DNA from: Streptomyces sp. CBMA291
GTDB taxonomy: Bacteria > Actinomycetota > Actinomycetes > Streptomycetales > Streptomycetaceae
NCBI RefSeq assembly: GCF_014596525.1
Contig: NZ_MSJP01000079.1
Span: 62,001-126,000 of the forward strand
Length of the DNA: 64,000 nucleotides
Direction: 5' to 3'
The translations under genes were made by a program, and so were the position numbers. This document shows, one piece after another, positions 16,993 to 26,954 of the stretch; position 1 is the stretch's first letter; each line of letters opens with the position of its first letter. Under the pieces are notes generated by a model that saw only the letters and a program-made list of their open reading frames with translations, did not search any database and was not told the origin of the DNA.

Positions 16993-18360
16993 TCAGACGT
17001 CGGCGCCGACCCGGGTGTCCGGGGCGGACGGCTCCGCGATCTCCCCGAGGTCGCGGTCACGGGTCTCCCGGGCACAGGCGAGGGCGATGACGGTCAACAG
17101 CGCGGCGGCGATCACGTACAGGGCGATCGGGGTCGAGCTGCCGTGGTCGGCGAGGAGCGCGGTCGCGATGAGCGGGGCGGGCGCGCCGGCGGCGACGGAG
17201 GAGAACTGCGCGCCGATGGAGGCGCCGGAGTAGCGCATCCGGGTCGCGAACATCTCGGAGAAGAAGGCGGCTTGCGGCGCGTACATCGCCCCGTGCAGGA
17301 CCAGACCGACGGTCACCGCGAGCAGCAGACTGCCGAAGGTGCCCCGGTCGATGAGGGCGAAGAACGGGAACATCCAGGCGCCGACGCCGACCGCGCCGAT
17401 CAGGTAGACGGGACGGCGGCCAAGGCGGTCGGAGAGCGCGCCCCAGAGCGGAATGACGGCGAAGTGCACGGCGGAGCCGATGAGGACGGCGTTCAGGGCG
17501 GTCTGCTTGGAGAGGCCGACCTGCGTGGTGGCGTACACGAGGATGAACGCGGTGATCACGTAGTACGAGATGTTCTCGGCCATCCGGGCGCCCATCGCGA
17601 TCAGCACATCGCGCCAGTGGTGCTTGAGCACGGAGACGAGCGGCATCTTCTCGGCGGTGCCCCGCTCGTGCTTGCGCTCCTCGGCCGCGGCGAGCGCCGC
17701 CTTGAAGACGGGCGACTCGTCGACGGAGAGCCGGATCCAGAGGCCGACGATCACCAGCACGCCGGAGAGAAGGAAGGGCACGCGCCAGCCCCAGGAGGCG
17801 AAGGACGCATCGGAGAGCAGCGCGGTCAGCGCCGACAGCACACCGGTGGCGAGCAACTGCCCGGCGGGCGCCCCGGTCTGCGGCCAGGAGGCCCAGAACC
17901 CGCGCCGCTTGGCGTCCCCGTGCTCGGAGACCAGCAGGACGGCCCCGCCCCACTCCCCGCCGAGCGCGAACCCCTGCACGAGCCGCAGCACCGTCAGGAG
18001 CACCGGGGCGGCGGACCCCACGGTCGCGTGCGTCGGGAGCAGCCCGATCGCGAACGTGGCCCCGCCCATCATGAGCAGACTGAGCACGAGCAGCTTCTTC
18101 CGCCCGAGCCGGTCCCCGTAGTGCCCGAACACCAGGGCCCCCAGCGGCCGGGCGGCGAACCCGACCGCGTACGTCAGAAACGACAGGAGCGTGCCGACCA
18201 GCGGATCGGACTCGGGAAAGAACAGCTTGTTGAACACGAGCGCGGCGGCGGACCCGTACAGGAAGAAGTCGTACCACTCGATGGTGGTCCCGATGAGGGA
18301 GGCGGCGACGATGCGCTTGAGGGAACCGGGGGGTGTGGGGGAGGGAGTTGCGGCGGCCAT
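16993..18360 (-). CDS. MHS-family MFS metabolite:proton symporter
   Basis: 455 residues from ATG (MAAATPSPTPPGSLKR), with GGAAGTGG seven bases upstream. Twelve membrane helices. The family marks are ASLIGTTIEWYDFFLYG, RPLGALVFGHYGDRLGRKK, RLVQGFALGGEWGGAVLLV and LSDRLGRRPVYLIGA. MHS transporters import organic acids or osmolytes (citrate, shikimate, proline betaine). The position next to bdhA and its regulator suggests import of a hydroxy acid, but that is inference. The frame runs open upstream without homology. Confidence 0.9.
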   Translation of the reverse strand: MAAATPSPTPPGSLKRIVAASLIGTTIEWYDFFLYGSAAALVFNKLFFPESDPLVGTLLSFLTYAVGFAARPLGALVFGHYGDRLGRKKLLVLSLLMMGGATFAIGLLPTHATVGSAAPVLLTVLRLVQGFALGGEWGGAVLLVSEHGDAKRRGFWASWPQTGAPAGQLLATGVLSALTALLSDASFASWGWRVPFLLSGVLVIVGLWIRLSVDESPVFKAALAAAEERKHERGTAEKMPLVSVLKHHWRDVLIAMGARMAENISYYVITAFILVYATTQVGLSKQTALNAVLIGSAVHFAVIPLWGALSDRLGRRPVYLIGAVGVGAWMFPFFALIDRGTFGSLLLAVTVGLVLHGAMYAPQAAFFSEMFATRMRYSGASIGAQFSSVAAGAPAPLIATALLADHGSSTPIALYVIAAALLTVIALACARETRDRDLGEIAEPSAPDTRVGADV

Positions 18361-18739
18361 GTGCACCACTTCCAGGCGGGTACGGGGACGTAGTCGGTGT
18401 CGCCACACGGTAGGAAGGGGCAGGTCAGGGGCGTATGTGGTGGGACACCATAGTTCGACGCCCTTGCATGCGCCCGGCTGCCATGACGCGGCTTCGCGGC
18501 TTCGCCGATCCCGGCGGAACGGCCGAGTGAGCGCCTGTCCGTGTTGCGCTGATCGGGGCGATATGGCGCCACCGTGCCGACTCGGTGCTGGTTTCGTGCT
18601 GACTGAAACCCCCATGTCGACAGCAGTCGTCGCGTACGACCCGACGGTCTCCGGTGAGCGCACGCTGCGCCGGACGATCACCGACGCGCAGGACGAGTAC
18701 GGCATCTCGGTGCGGGCCGACCCGGTCACCTCACCAGAC

Positions 18740-18890
18740 CAGCACCCGCGGGGGTGCCCGGTCGCAAGCGCGGACTCGGCTTCAAGGACCATGCCGCCGC
18801 GCACGGCGCAGGCCTGGGCACTCACGTCGAGATCGTCGCACTGGATCATGCGTGCGTGGCGATCACGCTCCAGCCGAAACGCGGTCCTTC
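18740..18890 (+). pseudogene. IS5-type transposase remnant
   Basis: The stretch GRKRGLGFKDHAAAHGAGLG, THVEIV and then a conserved-looking TLQPKR matches the middle of Streptomyces IS5-family transposases (…LGIDVEIV…FVPQPKRWVVER…) from memory. Homology stops right after QPKR. No start, no remaining catalytic E, and no inverted repeats were seen. It abuts the truncated secreted protein on the other strand. Confidence 0.45.
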
Positions 18891-19196
18891 CCTGCCGTCC
18901 CATCCGGCCGGTAGGCCAGGCATGAGTGGCCCCACGTTGAGAGTCTGAAGGAAGGACGTCAAGTCGGCGCCGGAAACCGTGAAGTGAAGGAAGAGGGTCC
19001 CTTCGGAACCGATCACCGATTCTTTGTCATGGAAGCGCACGTCCGTTGCCTCGTCGGGCAGGCTCACCTCGTAGTGCGCAAGCACGGTTGCCAGCGAACC
19101 GTCGCCGTACACCACGCCGTTCCGCTCTCGGAGATAGTCGTACGGGTCTGCTTCACCAGGAAGCAGTAGCCAGGCGGCGGCACCCGCCAAGATCAC
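18846..19196 (-). pseudogene. Small membrane-anchored protein, apparently truncated at the C-terminus
   Basis: 116 residues from GTG. A short hydrophobic start (MILAGAAAWLLLPGEAD) is followed by ADPYDYLRERNGVVYGDG, ATDVRFHDKESVIGSEGTLF and LHFTVSGADLTSFLQ, which reads like a conserved extracytoplasmic Streptomyces domain. From about 18930 onwards the sequence loses this character and overlaps the transposase remnant on the other strand, so the real C-terminus seems to have been replaced. Function unknown. Confidence 0.45.
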
Positions 19197-19358
19197 GCAA
19201 ACGACATGTGCCTGTCCAAGCGCGCAATGATCCGGAACGCCATCTAGCCAACAAGCAGACCAAACAGACCAGCGTAGTCACCTGATACGCGCGCAGACGA
19301 CAGCCCTGCCCGCCGGCCGACCTCGTCCAACCCAGGTGTCTTGCTCGGTGCGTCTGGT

Positions 19359-20345
19359 TCAGCCCTGGAGGGTGGTGAGCCAGTCGGTCAGCAGGCGGTT
19401 GACCTCGGCGGGGCGTTCCTGCTGGATCCAGTGGCCGCAGCCTTCCAGCAGGTGGGAGGCGGACAGGGCGGGGAGGGTGGAGGGGTAGGCGTTGATGGCG
19501 TCGGCCATCCAGGTGGTGGAGGCGTCCAGGGTCCCGCCGATGAACAGGGACGGCTGCTTGATCGGGGCTCCGCGGTAGGGGGCGAGGTCCTCCCAGTCAC
19601 GGTCCATGTTGCGGTAGCGGTTGAGGGCGCCGGTCAGGCCGGTGCGCTCGAACTCCGCGGCGTAGACGTCGAGGTCGTCCTCGCTGAGCCAGGCCGGGAG
19701 CGGGCCGACGGGGAAGCGGTCGCACAGTCGGCCGCCGTGGGCGACGAAGTGCGGGTCGGGCTCGCCCTTGGCGGGCATGGTGTCGGCGGACAGCGCCGCG
19801 TAGAAGCCGGCGAGCCAGCCCCGGACGCCGGGCTCGATCTCCGCCTCGGCGCGGCCGGGCTCCTGGAAGTAGGAGATGTAGAACTCCTGCTCGGGGCCGC
19901 CGATCCGGCCGAAGACGTCGGTGGGGCGGGGACCGCCCGGCGGCGCGTAGGGGACGCTCAGCAGGCCGACGGCGCGGAAGACCTCCGGGTGGAGCAGGGC
20001 GGAGGAGGCGGCGATGCTGGACCCCCAGTCGTGGCCGACGACCACCGCGCTCTCCTCGCTGAGGGCGCGCACCGCGGCGACGTTGTCCTCCACCAGGTCG
20101 AGCATCCGGTAGGCGTCGGTCGCGGCGGGCTTGGAGGAGCGGCCGTAGCCGCGCACGTCGATCGCCACCGCCCGGTAGCCTGCGGCGGCGAGGGCCGGGA
20201 GCTGACGTCGCCAGGAGTACCAGGACTCGGGGAACCCGTGCACGAACAGGACCAGCGGGCCGGTGCCCTGCTCGACCAGGTGCAGGCGCCCGGCCGGGCT
20301 CTCGATCGTGCGGTGGCGGAGCCCGGCCGTCGGCTTGGGCTGCAT
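19359..20345 (-). CDS. Epoxide hydrolase (alpha/beta hydrolase)
   Basis: 328 residues from ATG with GAGGAGAAG upstream. The oxyanion motif HGFPESW, the nucleophile Asp in VVVGHDWGSS, the RGYGRSSKP segment, an acidic residue in GGTLDAST and the His in GCGHWIQQERP give the full epoxide-hydrolase set. Cap-domain tyrosines are present (EFYISYF). It opens epoxides to diols, perhaps for detoxification. It is divergently transcribed from an XRE-cupin regulator 141 bases away, which probably controls it. Confidence 0.9.
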   Translation of the reverse strand: MQPKPTAGLRHRTIESPAGRLHLVEQGTGPLVLFVHGFPESWYSWRRQLPALAAAGYRAVAIDVRGYGRSSKPAATDAYRMLDLVEDNVAAVRALSEESAVVVGHDWGSSIAASSALLHPEVFRAVGLLSVPYAPPGGPRPTDVFGRIGGPEQEFYISYFQEPGRAEAEIEPGVRGWLAGFYAALSADTMPAKGEPDPHFVAHGGRLCDRFPVGPLPAWLSEDDLDVYAAEFERTGLTGALNRYRNMDRDWEDLAPYRGAPIKQPSLFIGGTLDASTTWMADAINAYPSTLPALSASHLLEGCGHWIQQERPAEVNRLLTDWLTTLQG

Positions 20346-20486
20346 GGGCTTCTCCTCGGTTCGCGGGCGGACGCGGCTACCCGTCGATCATGCGGCGCGG
20401 CAGCCTCCCGGCGCCATCGGCGTTGCCATTCTGGCAAGATCGCAGTACAGGGTGGTCGAGTGGTGCGGCAGAAAGGAGCGGGAAGG

Positions 20487-21155
20487 GTGGCAGGCGAGGA
20501 CCTGGACGGCACGCTGGCGGCCATGGGCCCCAGGCTGCGAGCCGCGCGCGAGCAGCACGGCGCCACGCTCGCCGGTATCGGCTGTGCGACCGGCATCTCG
20601 CCGAGCACGCTGTCACGGATCGAGACCGGCCGACGCAAGCCCACCCTGGAGGTGGTGCTGCGGCTGGCGAAGGAGTACGGCGTCTCCCTGGACGAGCTGG
20701 CCGGTACCGCCCCGGTGACCGAGCCGCGCACCTCGGGGCCGCTGAGCTTCGGCGACGGCAAGGCGGTGCTGCCGCTCACCCGGTACGTTGGCGGCTTGCA
20801 CGCCCACAAGCACGTGTTGTCCGCCGTCGAGGATCCGCCCGCGCGGCCCCGGCAGGTCTCCCACGAGGGCTACGAGTGGCTGTGCGTTCTGTACGGGCGA
20901 CTGTGGCTCGCGCTCGGCAACGAGGACCTTGTCCTGGCCGCCGGGGACGTCGCCGAATTCGACACCCGCACCCCGCACGGGGTGGCGAACGCGGGCCCCG
21001 GCAGGCCGGTCGAGTACCTGATCTTGTTCGGGCCGCAGGGCGAACGACTGCGGCCTCGTACGTCTGACATCCCGCGGGTTGCTCTGAGCTTGCCCGAGCC
21101 CACGACCCCGCATCCGGGAGGTTCGCCCTCTCTCCGGAAGCCACGCGCAGACTGA
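20487..21155 (+). CDS. XRE-family regulator with cupin sensor domain
   Basis: 222 residues from GTG with AAAGGAG eight bases upstream. The N-terminal helix-turn-helix carries RLRAAREQHGATLAGIGCAT and SPSTLSRIETGRRKPTLEVV. The C-terminal cupin carries HEGYEWLCVLYGRLWLALG and DTRTPHGVAN. Members sense a small ligand with the cupin and bind DNA as dimers. Divergent arrangement with the epoxide hydrolase suggests local control. Confidence 0.85.
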   Translation: MAGEDLDGTLAAMGPRLRAAREQHGATLAGIGCATGISPSTLSRIETGRRKPTLEVVLRLAKEYGVSLDELAGTAPVTEPRTSGPLSFGDGKAVLPLTRYVGGLHAHKHVLSAVEDPPARPRQVSHEGYEWLCVLYGRLWLALGNEDLVLAAGDVAEFDTRTPHGVANAGPGRPVEYLILFGPQGERLRPRTSDIPRVALSLPEPTTPHPGGSPSLRKPRAD

Positions 21156-21439
21156 CGTAACTTCGGGATTCCTCGCTCTTGCCCGCCCGGATCGAGGAGT
21201 CACGGGCGCGGGCGGCGGTGACGCCTGCGGCCGACGATGCCTCACCGGCCTTCTGTGCCGCGTCGGCGGGCGTCCCGGTCGGCTTGGCCGCGTCGCGGGC
21301 TTCCTTGGCGGCCCGGTCGGCGGCGTCCGCCTTGCTCGCGTCACCGGCCGAGGCTGATCGCCGGGTTGCAGGCGTTGTTCGCGGCGGTCGCCGCCATCGC
21401 GGTCGCGTCCGCCGTCTGCGCGGCAGCGAACGCGGGCGC
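21156..21439 (-). other. Degenerate Ala-rich fragment, no intact gene
   Basis: The minus strand reads GDASKADAADRAAKEARDAA and ASSAAGVTAARARDSSIRAG, then a separate frame with AFAAAQTADATAMAATAANN. These are like the Ala-rich repeats of large actinobacterial surface proteins, but frames shift and there is no start. I consider it debris between the XRE regulator and the transposase fragment. Confidence 0.35.
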
Positions 21440-21587
21440 GATGGCGGCCCGCCGTCGGCAGGCACCACGGACGGCCGTCACCGGTCCCGTTCCCACCCCG
21501 TTCACGCACGACTTTCAGCAGTCGCTCGAACTGCCGCATCCGCAGACCCGTGAACGTCTCCACCCGCAACGGCTCAGCCCTCGGCAC
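21440..21587 (-). pseudogene. N-terminal remnant of an IS transposase
   Basis: The frame begins MPRAEPLRVETFTGLRMRQF and continues through an Arg/Gly-rich segment to GRPWCLPTAGR. The TGL..RQFE.L...V.......GRPW.LP pattern is the start of a common Streptomyces IS5-related DDE transposase. After about 48 codons the frame breaks and homology ends. No inverted repeats were found. Confidence 0.5.
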
Positions 21588-21636
21588 CCCGCCCGTACAG
21601 GGAAAATGCCCGAACCGAAGCCTTTCGCAACACGCT

Positions 21637-22062
21637 TTAGGGGACCACGAGGCTGCACTCGGCTGACGCCGGCAGGTCCGCGTACGCGTTGCCGGAGAAG
21701 TAGATCGCGCTGGCGTAGCCCCACACGGTGCCTCGCTTGACGAGGATCCACACGTTGTTGGTGATGCCCTCGGCGGTCACCGACTGGCCGCGCTTCCAGC
21801 AGCTCACCGGGTACGAGACGCCGCCGGAAAGCTGGCCGAGCACCTGGGAGGTGCTGTTCGGCAGGAGACGGTGGTTGACCGTCTTCCAGACGGTGCGGTT
21901 GCCGTAGACAGGCGGTGCGGTCGGGTCCGAAGGGGCGACCAGCGGCCCCTGGCCCTGGACGGCCGGGGTGGCCCCCGCCGTGCTTGCGGTGCCCAGGACC
22001 GCGGTGAGCGCCATCCCGCCCGCAGCGAGGGCAACTGCCATGTGAGACTTGAGGGTTCGCAA
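21637..22062 (-). CDS. Small secreted protein, SH3-like fold likely
   Basis: 141 residues from TTG with GAGAGG seven bases upstream. A signal peptide (HMAVALAAGGMALTAVLGTA, cut near STAGA) is followed by ~105 residues with VYGNRTVWKTVNHRLLPNS, CWKRGQSV and NNVWILVKRGTVWGYAS, a bacterial SH3-type beta pattern; two cysteines could form a disulfide. Probably acts in the cell wall or medium. It is divergent from a winged-helix regulator whose start lies 150 bases away. Confidence 0.75.
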   Translation of the reverse strand: MRTLKSHMAVALAAGGMALTAVLGTASTAGATPAVQGQGPLVAPSDPTAPPVYGNRTVWKTVNHRLLPNSTSQVLGQLSGGVSYPVSCWKRGQSVTAEGITNNVWILVKRGTVWGYASAIYFSGNAYADLPASAECSLVVP

Positions 22063-22211
22063 GCTTCTTCCTCTCGTTGGCACGGTTTTCCCGGCGGCTG
22101 GGATACGCCCCTTGAGCTTCCGCCGTCTGGGCAAACCATGACCCAACCCGGCAGGCCCCGGCCATGCTGTTGCGGCTCACCGCAAAAGCCGAGTTCGTCG
22201 AGGGGAACAAG

Positions 22212-23225
22212 ATGCTCCGCATCCACTTCGAGGACGCCGACCTGGGGTCCGTCCGGGTCGCCGCCGCACCCAACCCGTTCTGGGAGATCGCCGGCAGCCT
22301 GCACCGCTTCCAGACCCGCAACGGCCGCTGGGCCTATGCGAGCTGGTTCAGGACCGTCCGGCCCCGCCTGCGGGACAATGGACTGGAGCGAGCCATCCGT
22401 ACGGTTCTTCTGCCGCTCTTCCCCCGGGCCGCCTACTTCCCGGACTTTCTGACTCCCGGCCAGGGCGTCGACGGGCTCGCCGCCGGATGCGAGGCGATCC
22501 TGGCGACCTGCCCCCGGCGAGTGGCCGAGGAGGTCGAACGGCTCGACCGCACGGTGGGGGCACCGCCCTGGGCGGCTCGGCTCGGCTCACTGGAGGAGCG
22601 CAGAGAGCTTGTACGGTTACTGCGCTTGTACCACGACACCTGTATCGCCCCGTACGAGGAGACCATCCGCACCCGTTTCGACGCCGAGCGGGCCGCGCTC
22701 GGCCGTGGGTTCCTCGATGGTGGAGTCGGCGGACTCCTCGGCGGCGTAGGGCCGTCGACCCGCTGGATACCCCCGGTCCTGCACGTCGATTTCCCGCCCG
22801 CCGAACAGGAGTTGCGGTTGAACGGACGGGGACTGACGCTCCTTCCCACGTACTTCTGCTGGCGCAACCCGACCAGCCTCGCGGACCCCGCTCTCCCGCC
22901 CGTCCTGTGTTCCCCCGTGCGCGGCCACGCCGCCGCCCCGTCCACCGGCCCGCAGCCCGCCGACGAACCCCCCGTCCCCCTCGCCGTCCTTCTCGGGCGT
23001 ACTCGGGCGGGGGCCCTGTGCGCGGTCGCCACCGGCGCGACGACCGGCGAGATCGCCCGCGCGGTCGGGGTCTCCGCGGCCTCCGCCAGCCGCCACGCCA
23101 CCGCTCTGCGGGACGCGGGTCTCATCACCAGCAACCGCTACGCCACGATGGTCCTGCACACGCTCACCCCCGCCGGAGCCTCGGTCCTCCGCGCGGCCGT
23201 ACCCGCCGGCCAGGGGTCTTCCTGA
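22212..23225 (+). CDS. Winged-helix (ArsR-like) transcriptional regulator with large N-terminal domain
   Basis: 337 residues from ATG with GAGGGG seven bases upstream. The N-terminal ~230 residues (HFEDADLGSVRVAAAPNPFW at the start) match a Streptomyces family in which a ligand-type domain precedes a C-terminal winged helix. The winged helix is at ~270-330: TTGEIARAVGVSAASASRHA and ALRDAGLITSNRY. Members often sit near secreted proteins or secondary metabolism genes. The divergent secreted SH3-like gene is the obvious target. Confidence 0.8.
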   Translation: MLRIHFEDADLGSVRVAAAPNPFWEIAGSLHRFQTRNGRWAYASWFRTVRPRLRDNGLERAIRTVLLPLFPRAAYFPDFLTPGQGVDGLAAGCEAILATCPRRVAEEVERLDRTVGAPPWAARLGSLEERRELVRLLRLYHDTCIAPYEETIRTRFDAERAALGRGFLDGGVGGLLGGVGPSTRWIPPVLHVDFPPAEQELRLNGRGLTLLPTYFCWRNPTSLADPALPPVLCSPVRGHAAAPSTGPQPADEPPVPLAVLLGRTRAGALCAVATGATTGEIARAVGVSAASASRHATALRDAGLITSNRYATMVLHTLTPAGASVLRAAVPAGQGSS

Positions 23226-23354
23226 CGGCCCGGGACCTGCCCGGCAGACCTTGGCGGCTACGGAGGCTGAACTCGTGGCGCCGTAGGGGCTGACGGCTCG
23301 TCGTCTGCTGCGGTGCCACTGGAGGGACGCGGTGTCGACGAGAGGGCGGGGTGT

Positions 23355-23735
<381 letters not shown>

Positions 23736-23769
23736 GTAGTTCCGGAATTTCGAACCGTATGCTGGCCGT

Positions 23770-24102
23770 ATGGACATGCGATTGCTTCCCGAACCGGCGC
23801 CCGAGACGCTGACGCTCGCGTCGGTGCTGTACGCGTTCGGGGATCCGGTGCGCCTGAAACTGGTACGTCGGGCCGGTTCGGAGCCCGGGGGGCCCTGTGC
23901 GGTCGAGGGGCTGGACGTGCCGAAATCGACACTGACCAATCACTGGCGCATCCTGCGTGAGGCCGGGGTCGTCAGAATGGCCGTGGACGGCCGATACCGG
24001 CGGACCTGGCTGCGTACGGACGATCTGAACGACCGGTTCCCCGGCCTGCTCGACACCATCCTGAACCTGAGCGATCGCGAGCCGCCGCACCGCGCGGTGT
24101 AG
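23770..24102 (+). CDS. ArsR-family winged-helix regulator
   Basis: 110 residues; ATG at 23770 or 23776. The winged helix reads LASVLYAFGDPVRLKLVRRA, DVPKSTLTNHWRILREAGVV and the wing GRYRRTWLRTDDL. No metal-binding cysteines are visible, so it is not a classical arsenic sensor. The DHA2 exporter lies 775 bases downstream on the same strand and may be its target. Confidence 0.85.
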   Translation: MDMRLLPEPAPETLTLASVLYAFGDPVRLKLVRRAGSEPGGPCAVEGLDVPKSTLTNHWRILREAGVVRMAVDGRYRRTWLRTDDLNDRFPGLLDTILNLSDREPPHRAV

Positions 24103-24877
24103 CCGGCCGCCCCGCGTCACCGGTCGGCCTGGCGCGGATTCAGGAAGGGTGCACCGCTGCCGAAGAGGGCTGACTCGTCCCTGGGTGAGTTCAGTTGAGC
24201 ATTCAGTGGGGTCGCGACGGCCCCTCGGTCCCTCAGCCCCTCAGTGCGAGGGCGGCGGAGGGGGCGGGGCGTTGGGCGGCGGCCGCGCCCGGCTGCCCCG
24301 AACCTATCCCATGCCGCCGCGACTCGGCGGCACAGGGCCGTGCCTGCCCCCTCGGGGCCGGACGTCGAGCTTCCGTGTCGCATCGTACGATCCGACAGTC
24401 CCGGATTCTCGAACTATGCGGTAGTGTCACGCTTGTGTGATGGTCACCCGAAGTTTTGGAACTCGCGTCATCGCTCTGTGCGTTCGGAGTTCCATGGGGG
24501 ATCCCACCGGATTCCGGTGCTGTACCGACAGGGCTGGGATCACCTCCCATTCCCAGGGTGATACGGGGTGCCCCATGGATTGCGTCGAATTAATTACCAC
24601 ACGCCGTCGCGACCATCAGTCGGACCGGCCGCCGGAATCACTGAAGAACGACGTCCGCGCGTACGGCATGGGAGTCGATCCAGGGAGACCACCTGGAGCT
24701 TTCCGGTGACGACTTCAGTGAATGCCTGATGACGCGGGTCAACCATGCTTATCTCGCTGTGAATTGACGCGCGGCGTCTGCGCTCCCCGGCTGAGTCCGG
24801 TGCGGGTGCGCCGAAGGGCCGGTGCGGCTCGTTCGCGTGGTGCATCGAGACGGGTAAGAGCAAACAGGGGGTTCTCT
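24103..24877. other. 775-bp region without a recognised gene
   Basis: GC is lower than the surroundings from ~24430. A possible 90-codon ORF at 24437-24709 and a second open stretch ending at 24762 (…LELSGDDFSECLMTRVNHAY) have no recognised family and no good Shine-Dalgarno. The part before 24880 must hold the promoter of the DHA2 exporter. I cannot assign more. Confidence 0.35.
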
Positions 24878-26302
24878 GTGTCCACGGAATTTCGATCGAA
24901 CCGAGCGGCAGTGCTCGTCATGGCCTGCCTGGGACAGTTCATGGTGCTGCTCGACAGCACCATCGTCGGAGCCGCACTCCCGGATATGCAGGCGCGGCTG
25001 CACACGGACATGTCCGGCCTCCAGTGGATCGTCAACGCGTACGTCCTGCTGGTCGCCATGCTGTTGCTGTCCGGCGGCGTCTTCGCCGACCGCTTCGGCC
25101 GCAAGAAGATCTTCCTGTCCGGCGCGGTCGTGTTCACCCTCGCGTCCGTGGTGTGCGGCCTGGCTCCCTCACTCGGCTGGCTGATTGCCGGGCGGGTGCT
25201 CCAGGGCATCGGGGCCGCGGCGCTGAGCCCCGGCTCGCTGGCCCTGCTGGTCGACGCCTACCCGGTGCCGCAGGAACGCGTCAAGGCGATCGGCCTGTGG
25301 GCCGGCTTCAGCGGAATCGGTCTGGCGGCCGGACCGCCGGTCGGTGGCATCCTGGTCGAGGCCCTGGACTGGCGCTCCATCTTCTTCGTCAACCTGCCCA
25401 TCGGTGCGATCTTGCTGCTGACCGCCCTGCCCGTCCTGCGTGAGTCCCGCAATCCGAACGCGCCCGCCATCGACGTCCCGGGCACGATCCTGTCCATCCT
25501 GGCCGTGGGGACGCTCACCTACGGACTGATCGAGGGGGGTGTCCGGGGCTGGACCTCGCCGGTCATCCTCGGCAGCTTCGTACTGGCCGTGGTGTTCACC
25601 GCCGCGTTCATCGCGGTGGAAGCACGGTCGACGGCGCCGATGATGCCGCTGCGCCTTTTCCGCGGCTCCTTGTTCACGGTGTCCAACACCGCCATGGTCA
25701 TGGTCGGCTTCTCGCTCATGGGGTCGGTCTTCTTCCTTTCGCAGTTCTTCGTCCACGTGCAGGGCGCGTCGATCCTGAATTCGGGCCTTGAGACCCTTCC
25801 CCTCTCGCTCGCCATGGCGATCGTCAGCCCCTTCGCGGGCCGACTGGCCGCGCGGTACGGCTTCCGGATCGTGGTCACCACCGGTCTGTCCGTGGCCGGG
25901 CTCGGGCTGTTGGCGTTCGGCTGCGTGCACGCGGACACCGGCTACGGGAACGTGTGGTGGCGGCTGGCGGTCACCGGCATCGGCTTCGCGCTGACCATGT
26001 CGCCGCTGACCGGCGCCGCCATCCAGTCGGTCAGCCCGCAGGAGAGCGGTCTCGCGTCGGGCATGAGCAGCGCCACCCGGCAGATCGGCGCGGTGCTCGG
26101 CGTCGCGGTGCTCGGTGCCGTCGTCACCACACGGGAATCCACTGGTGCGTCCTTCGAAGCAGGCCTCGACACGGTCTTCGTGGTCGCCGGTGCGGCCTCC
26201 CTGGTCACCGCCGCCTTCACCGGGCTGTGGCTGGTGAAGGCCAAGCCGACGGAGAGCACCGCACCGCAGACACCCCGCCGTCAGGCACAACCGGCCGACT
26301 GA
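24878..26302 (+). CDS. DHA2-family (14-TM) MFS drug exporter
   Basis: 474 residues from GTG with AGGGGG upstream. Fourteen membrane helices; motif C-like GIGLAAGPPVGGILVEALDW, motif A GGVFADRFGRKKIF and the opening CLGQFMVLLDSTIVGAALP are diagnostic of DHA2 exporters. The last helices carry SGLASGMSSATRQIGAVLG. It exports cationic drugs or secondary metabolites with proton exchange. The upstream ArsR gene may regulate it. Confidence 0.9.
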   Translation: MSTEFRSNRAAVLVMACLGQFMVLLDSTIVGAALPDMQARLHTDMSGLQWIVNAYVLLVAMLLLSGGVFADRFGRKKIFLSGAVVFTLASVVCGLAPSLGWLIAGRVLQGIGAAALSPGSLALLVDAYPVPQERVKAIGLWAGFSGIGLAAGPPVGGILVEALDWRSIFFVNLPIGAILLLTALPVLRESRNPNAPAIDVPGTILSILAVGTLTYGLIEGGVRGWTSPVILGSFVLAVVFTAAFIAVEARSTAPMMPLRLFRGSLFTVSNTAMVMVGFSLMGSVFFLSQFFVHVQGASILNSGLETLPLSLAMAIVSPFAGRLAARYGFRIVVTTGLSVAGLGLLAFGCVHADTGYGNVWWRLAVTGIGFALTMSPLTGAAIQSVSPQESGLASGMSSATRQIGAVLGVAVLGAVVTTRESTGASFEAGLDTVFVVAGAASLVTAAFTGLWLVKAKPTESTAPQTPRRQAQPAD

Positions 26303-26363
26303 CCGACCGACTGACCGACTGACCGTTTGGCCGTTTGGCCGGTTGGCTGACCGACTGGCTCGG

Positions 26364-26660
26364 TCACCCGTCCCGCCCGCCCCGCCCGCTCCGTGGGCCG
26401 ATCGCCCGTGGGTGATAGGGGCGGTGGACCTTCAGCTTCGAAGGCCGCCGTCCCCGGGTAGTGAAGAGCAGTGCCACCGCGTCCTCGATGTCGACGCCGA
26501 TGGCCTGTTCGCCCCGGTCGCCGCCCTGCGACAGTGCCGTAGGCAGGGCCTGCCGGGGGGCCTCCAAGGCCGCCTCGGTCCGCTGACGGACCTTCTCGTC
26601 GTTGGTGCCGAGCGTCGACCACGAAGCACCCGCGGCCGGACGTGCCGTCGGCGGGGCAGG
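26364..26660 (-). other. Possible TetR-like C-terminal fragment
   Basis: The minus strand reads EAALEAPRQALPTALSQGGD and IGVDIEDAVALLFTTRG, which resembles the last helices of TetR regulators with an Arg-rich tail added. No DNA-binding domain is present. Low confidence; the alternative is a chance open frame. Confidence 0.25.
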
Positions 26661-26679
26661 CGACCAGCCACGGCATCCA

Positions 26680-26890
26680 CTCCCGAGGCGGCGCTGGGTA
26701 CCTTCCTGCTGGTGACCGCCGAGCAACTGCCGATCGGTCTGCTGACCGCCGGGGGATCCGCGCTGTCGGTCTCCGAGGGGACGGCGGGACTGACGGTGAC
26801 GGTGCCCGGCGTGGTCGCCGCGTTCACGGCACCGCTGGTCCCGATGCTCGTCGGCCTCATCGCGACGGCACTCCTCGCTGACCGGACCGG
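26680..26890 (+). pseudogene. MFS exporter remnant (AraJ/CmlR type)
   Basis: ALGTFLLVTAEQLPIGLLTA and VSEGTAGLTVTVPGVVAAFT are the first two helices of a chloramphenicol-resistance type MFS transporter. After about 50 residues the sequence jumps to a short hydrophobic tail and ends. Start codon and most of the protein are gone. Together with the TetR-like fragment it may be a deleted regulator-exporter pair. Confidence 0.55.
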
Positions 26891-26954
26891 TGCGGCGCCC
26901 ACCACAGACACATGGGCGTCGGACCGGGGCCGGACGTCGTCGGTGCGGCGGTGC

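Noticed and set aside
18614..18740. Frame MSTAVVAYDPTVSGERTLRR as a gene, with a similar VASYDPTV stretch near 24370
   Set aside because: Neither has a Shine-Dalgarno, continuation or recognised family. The similarity is short and may be chance.
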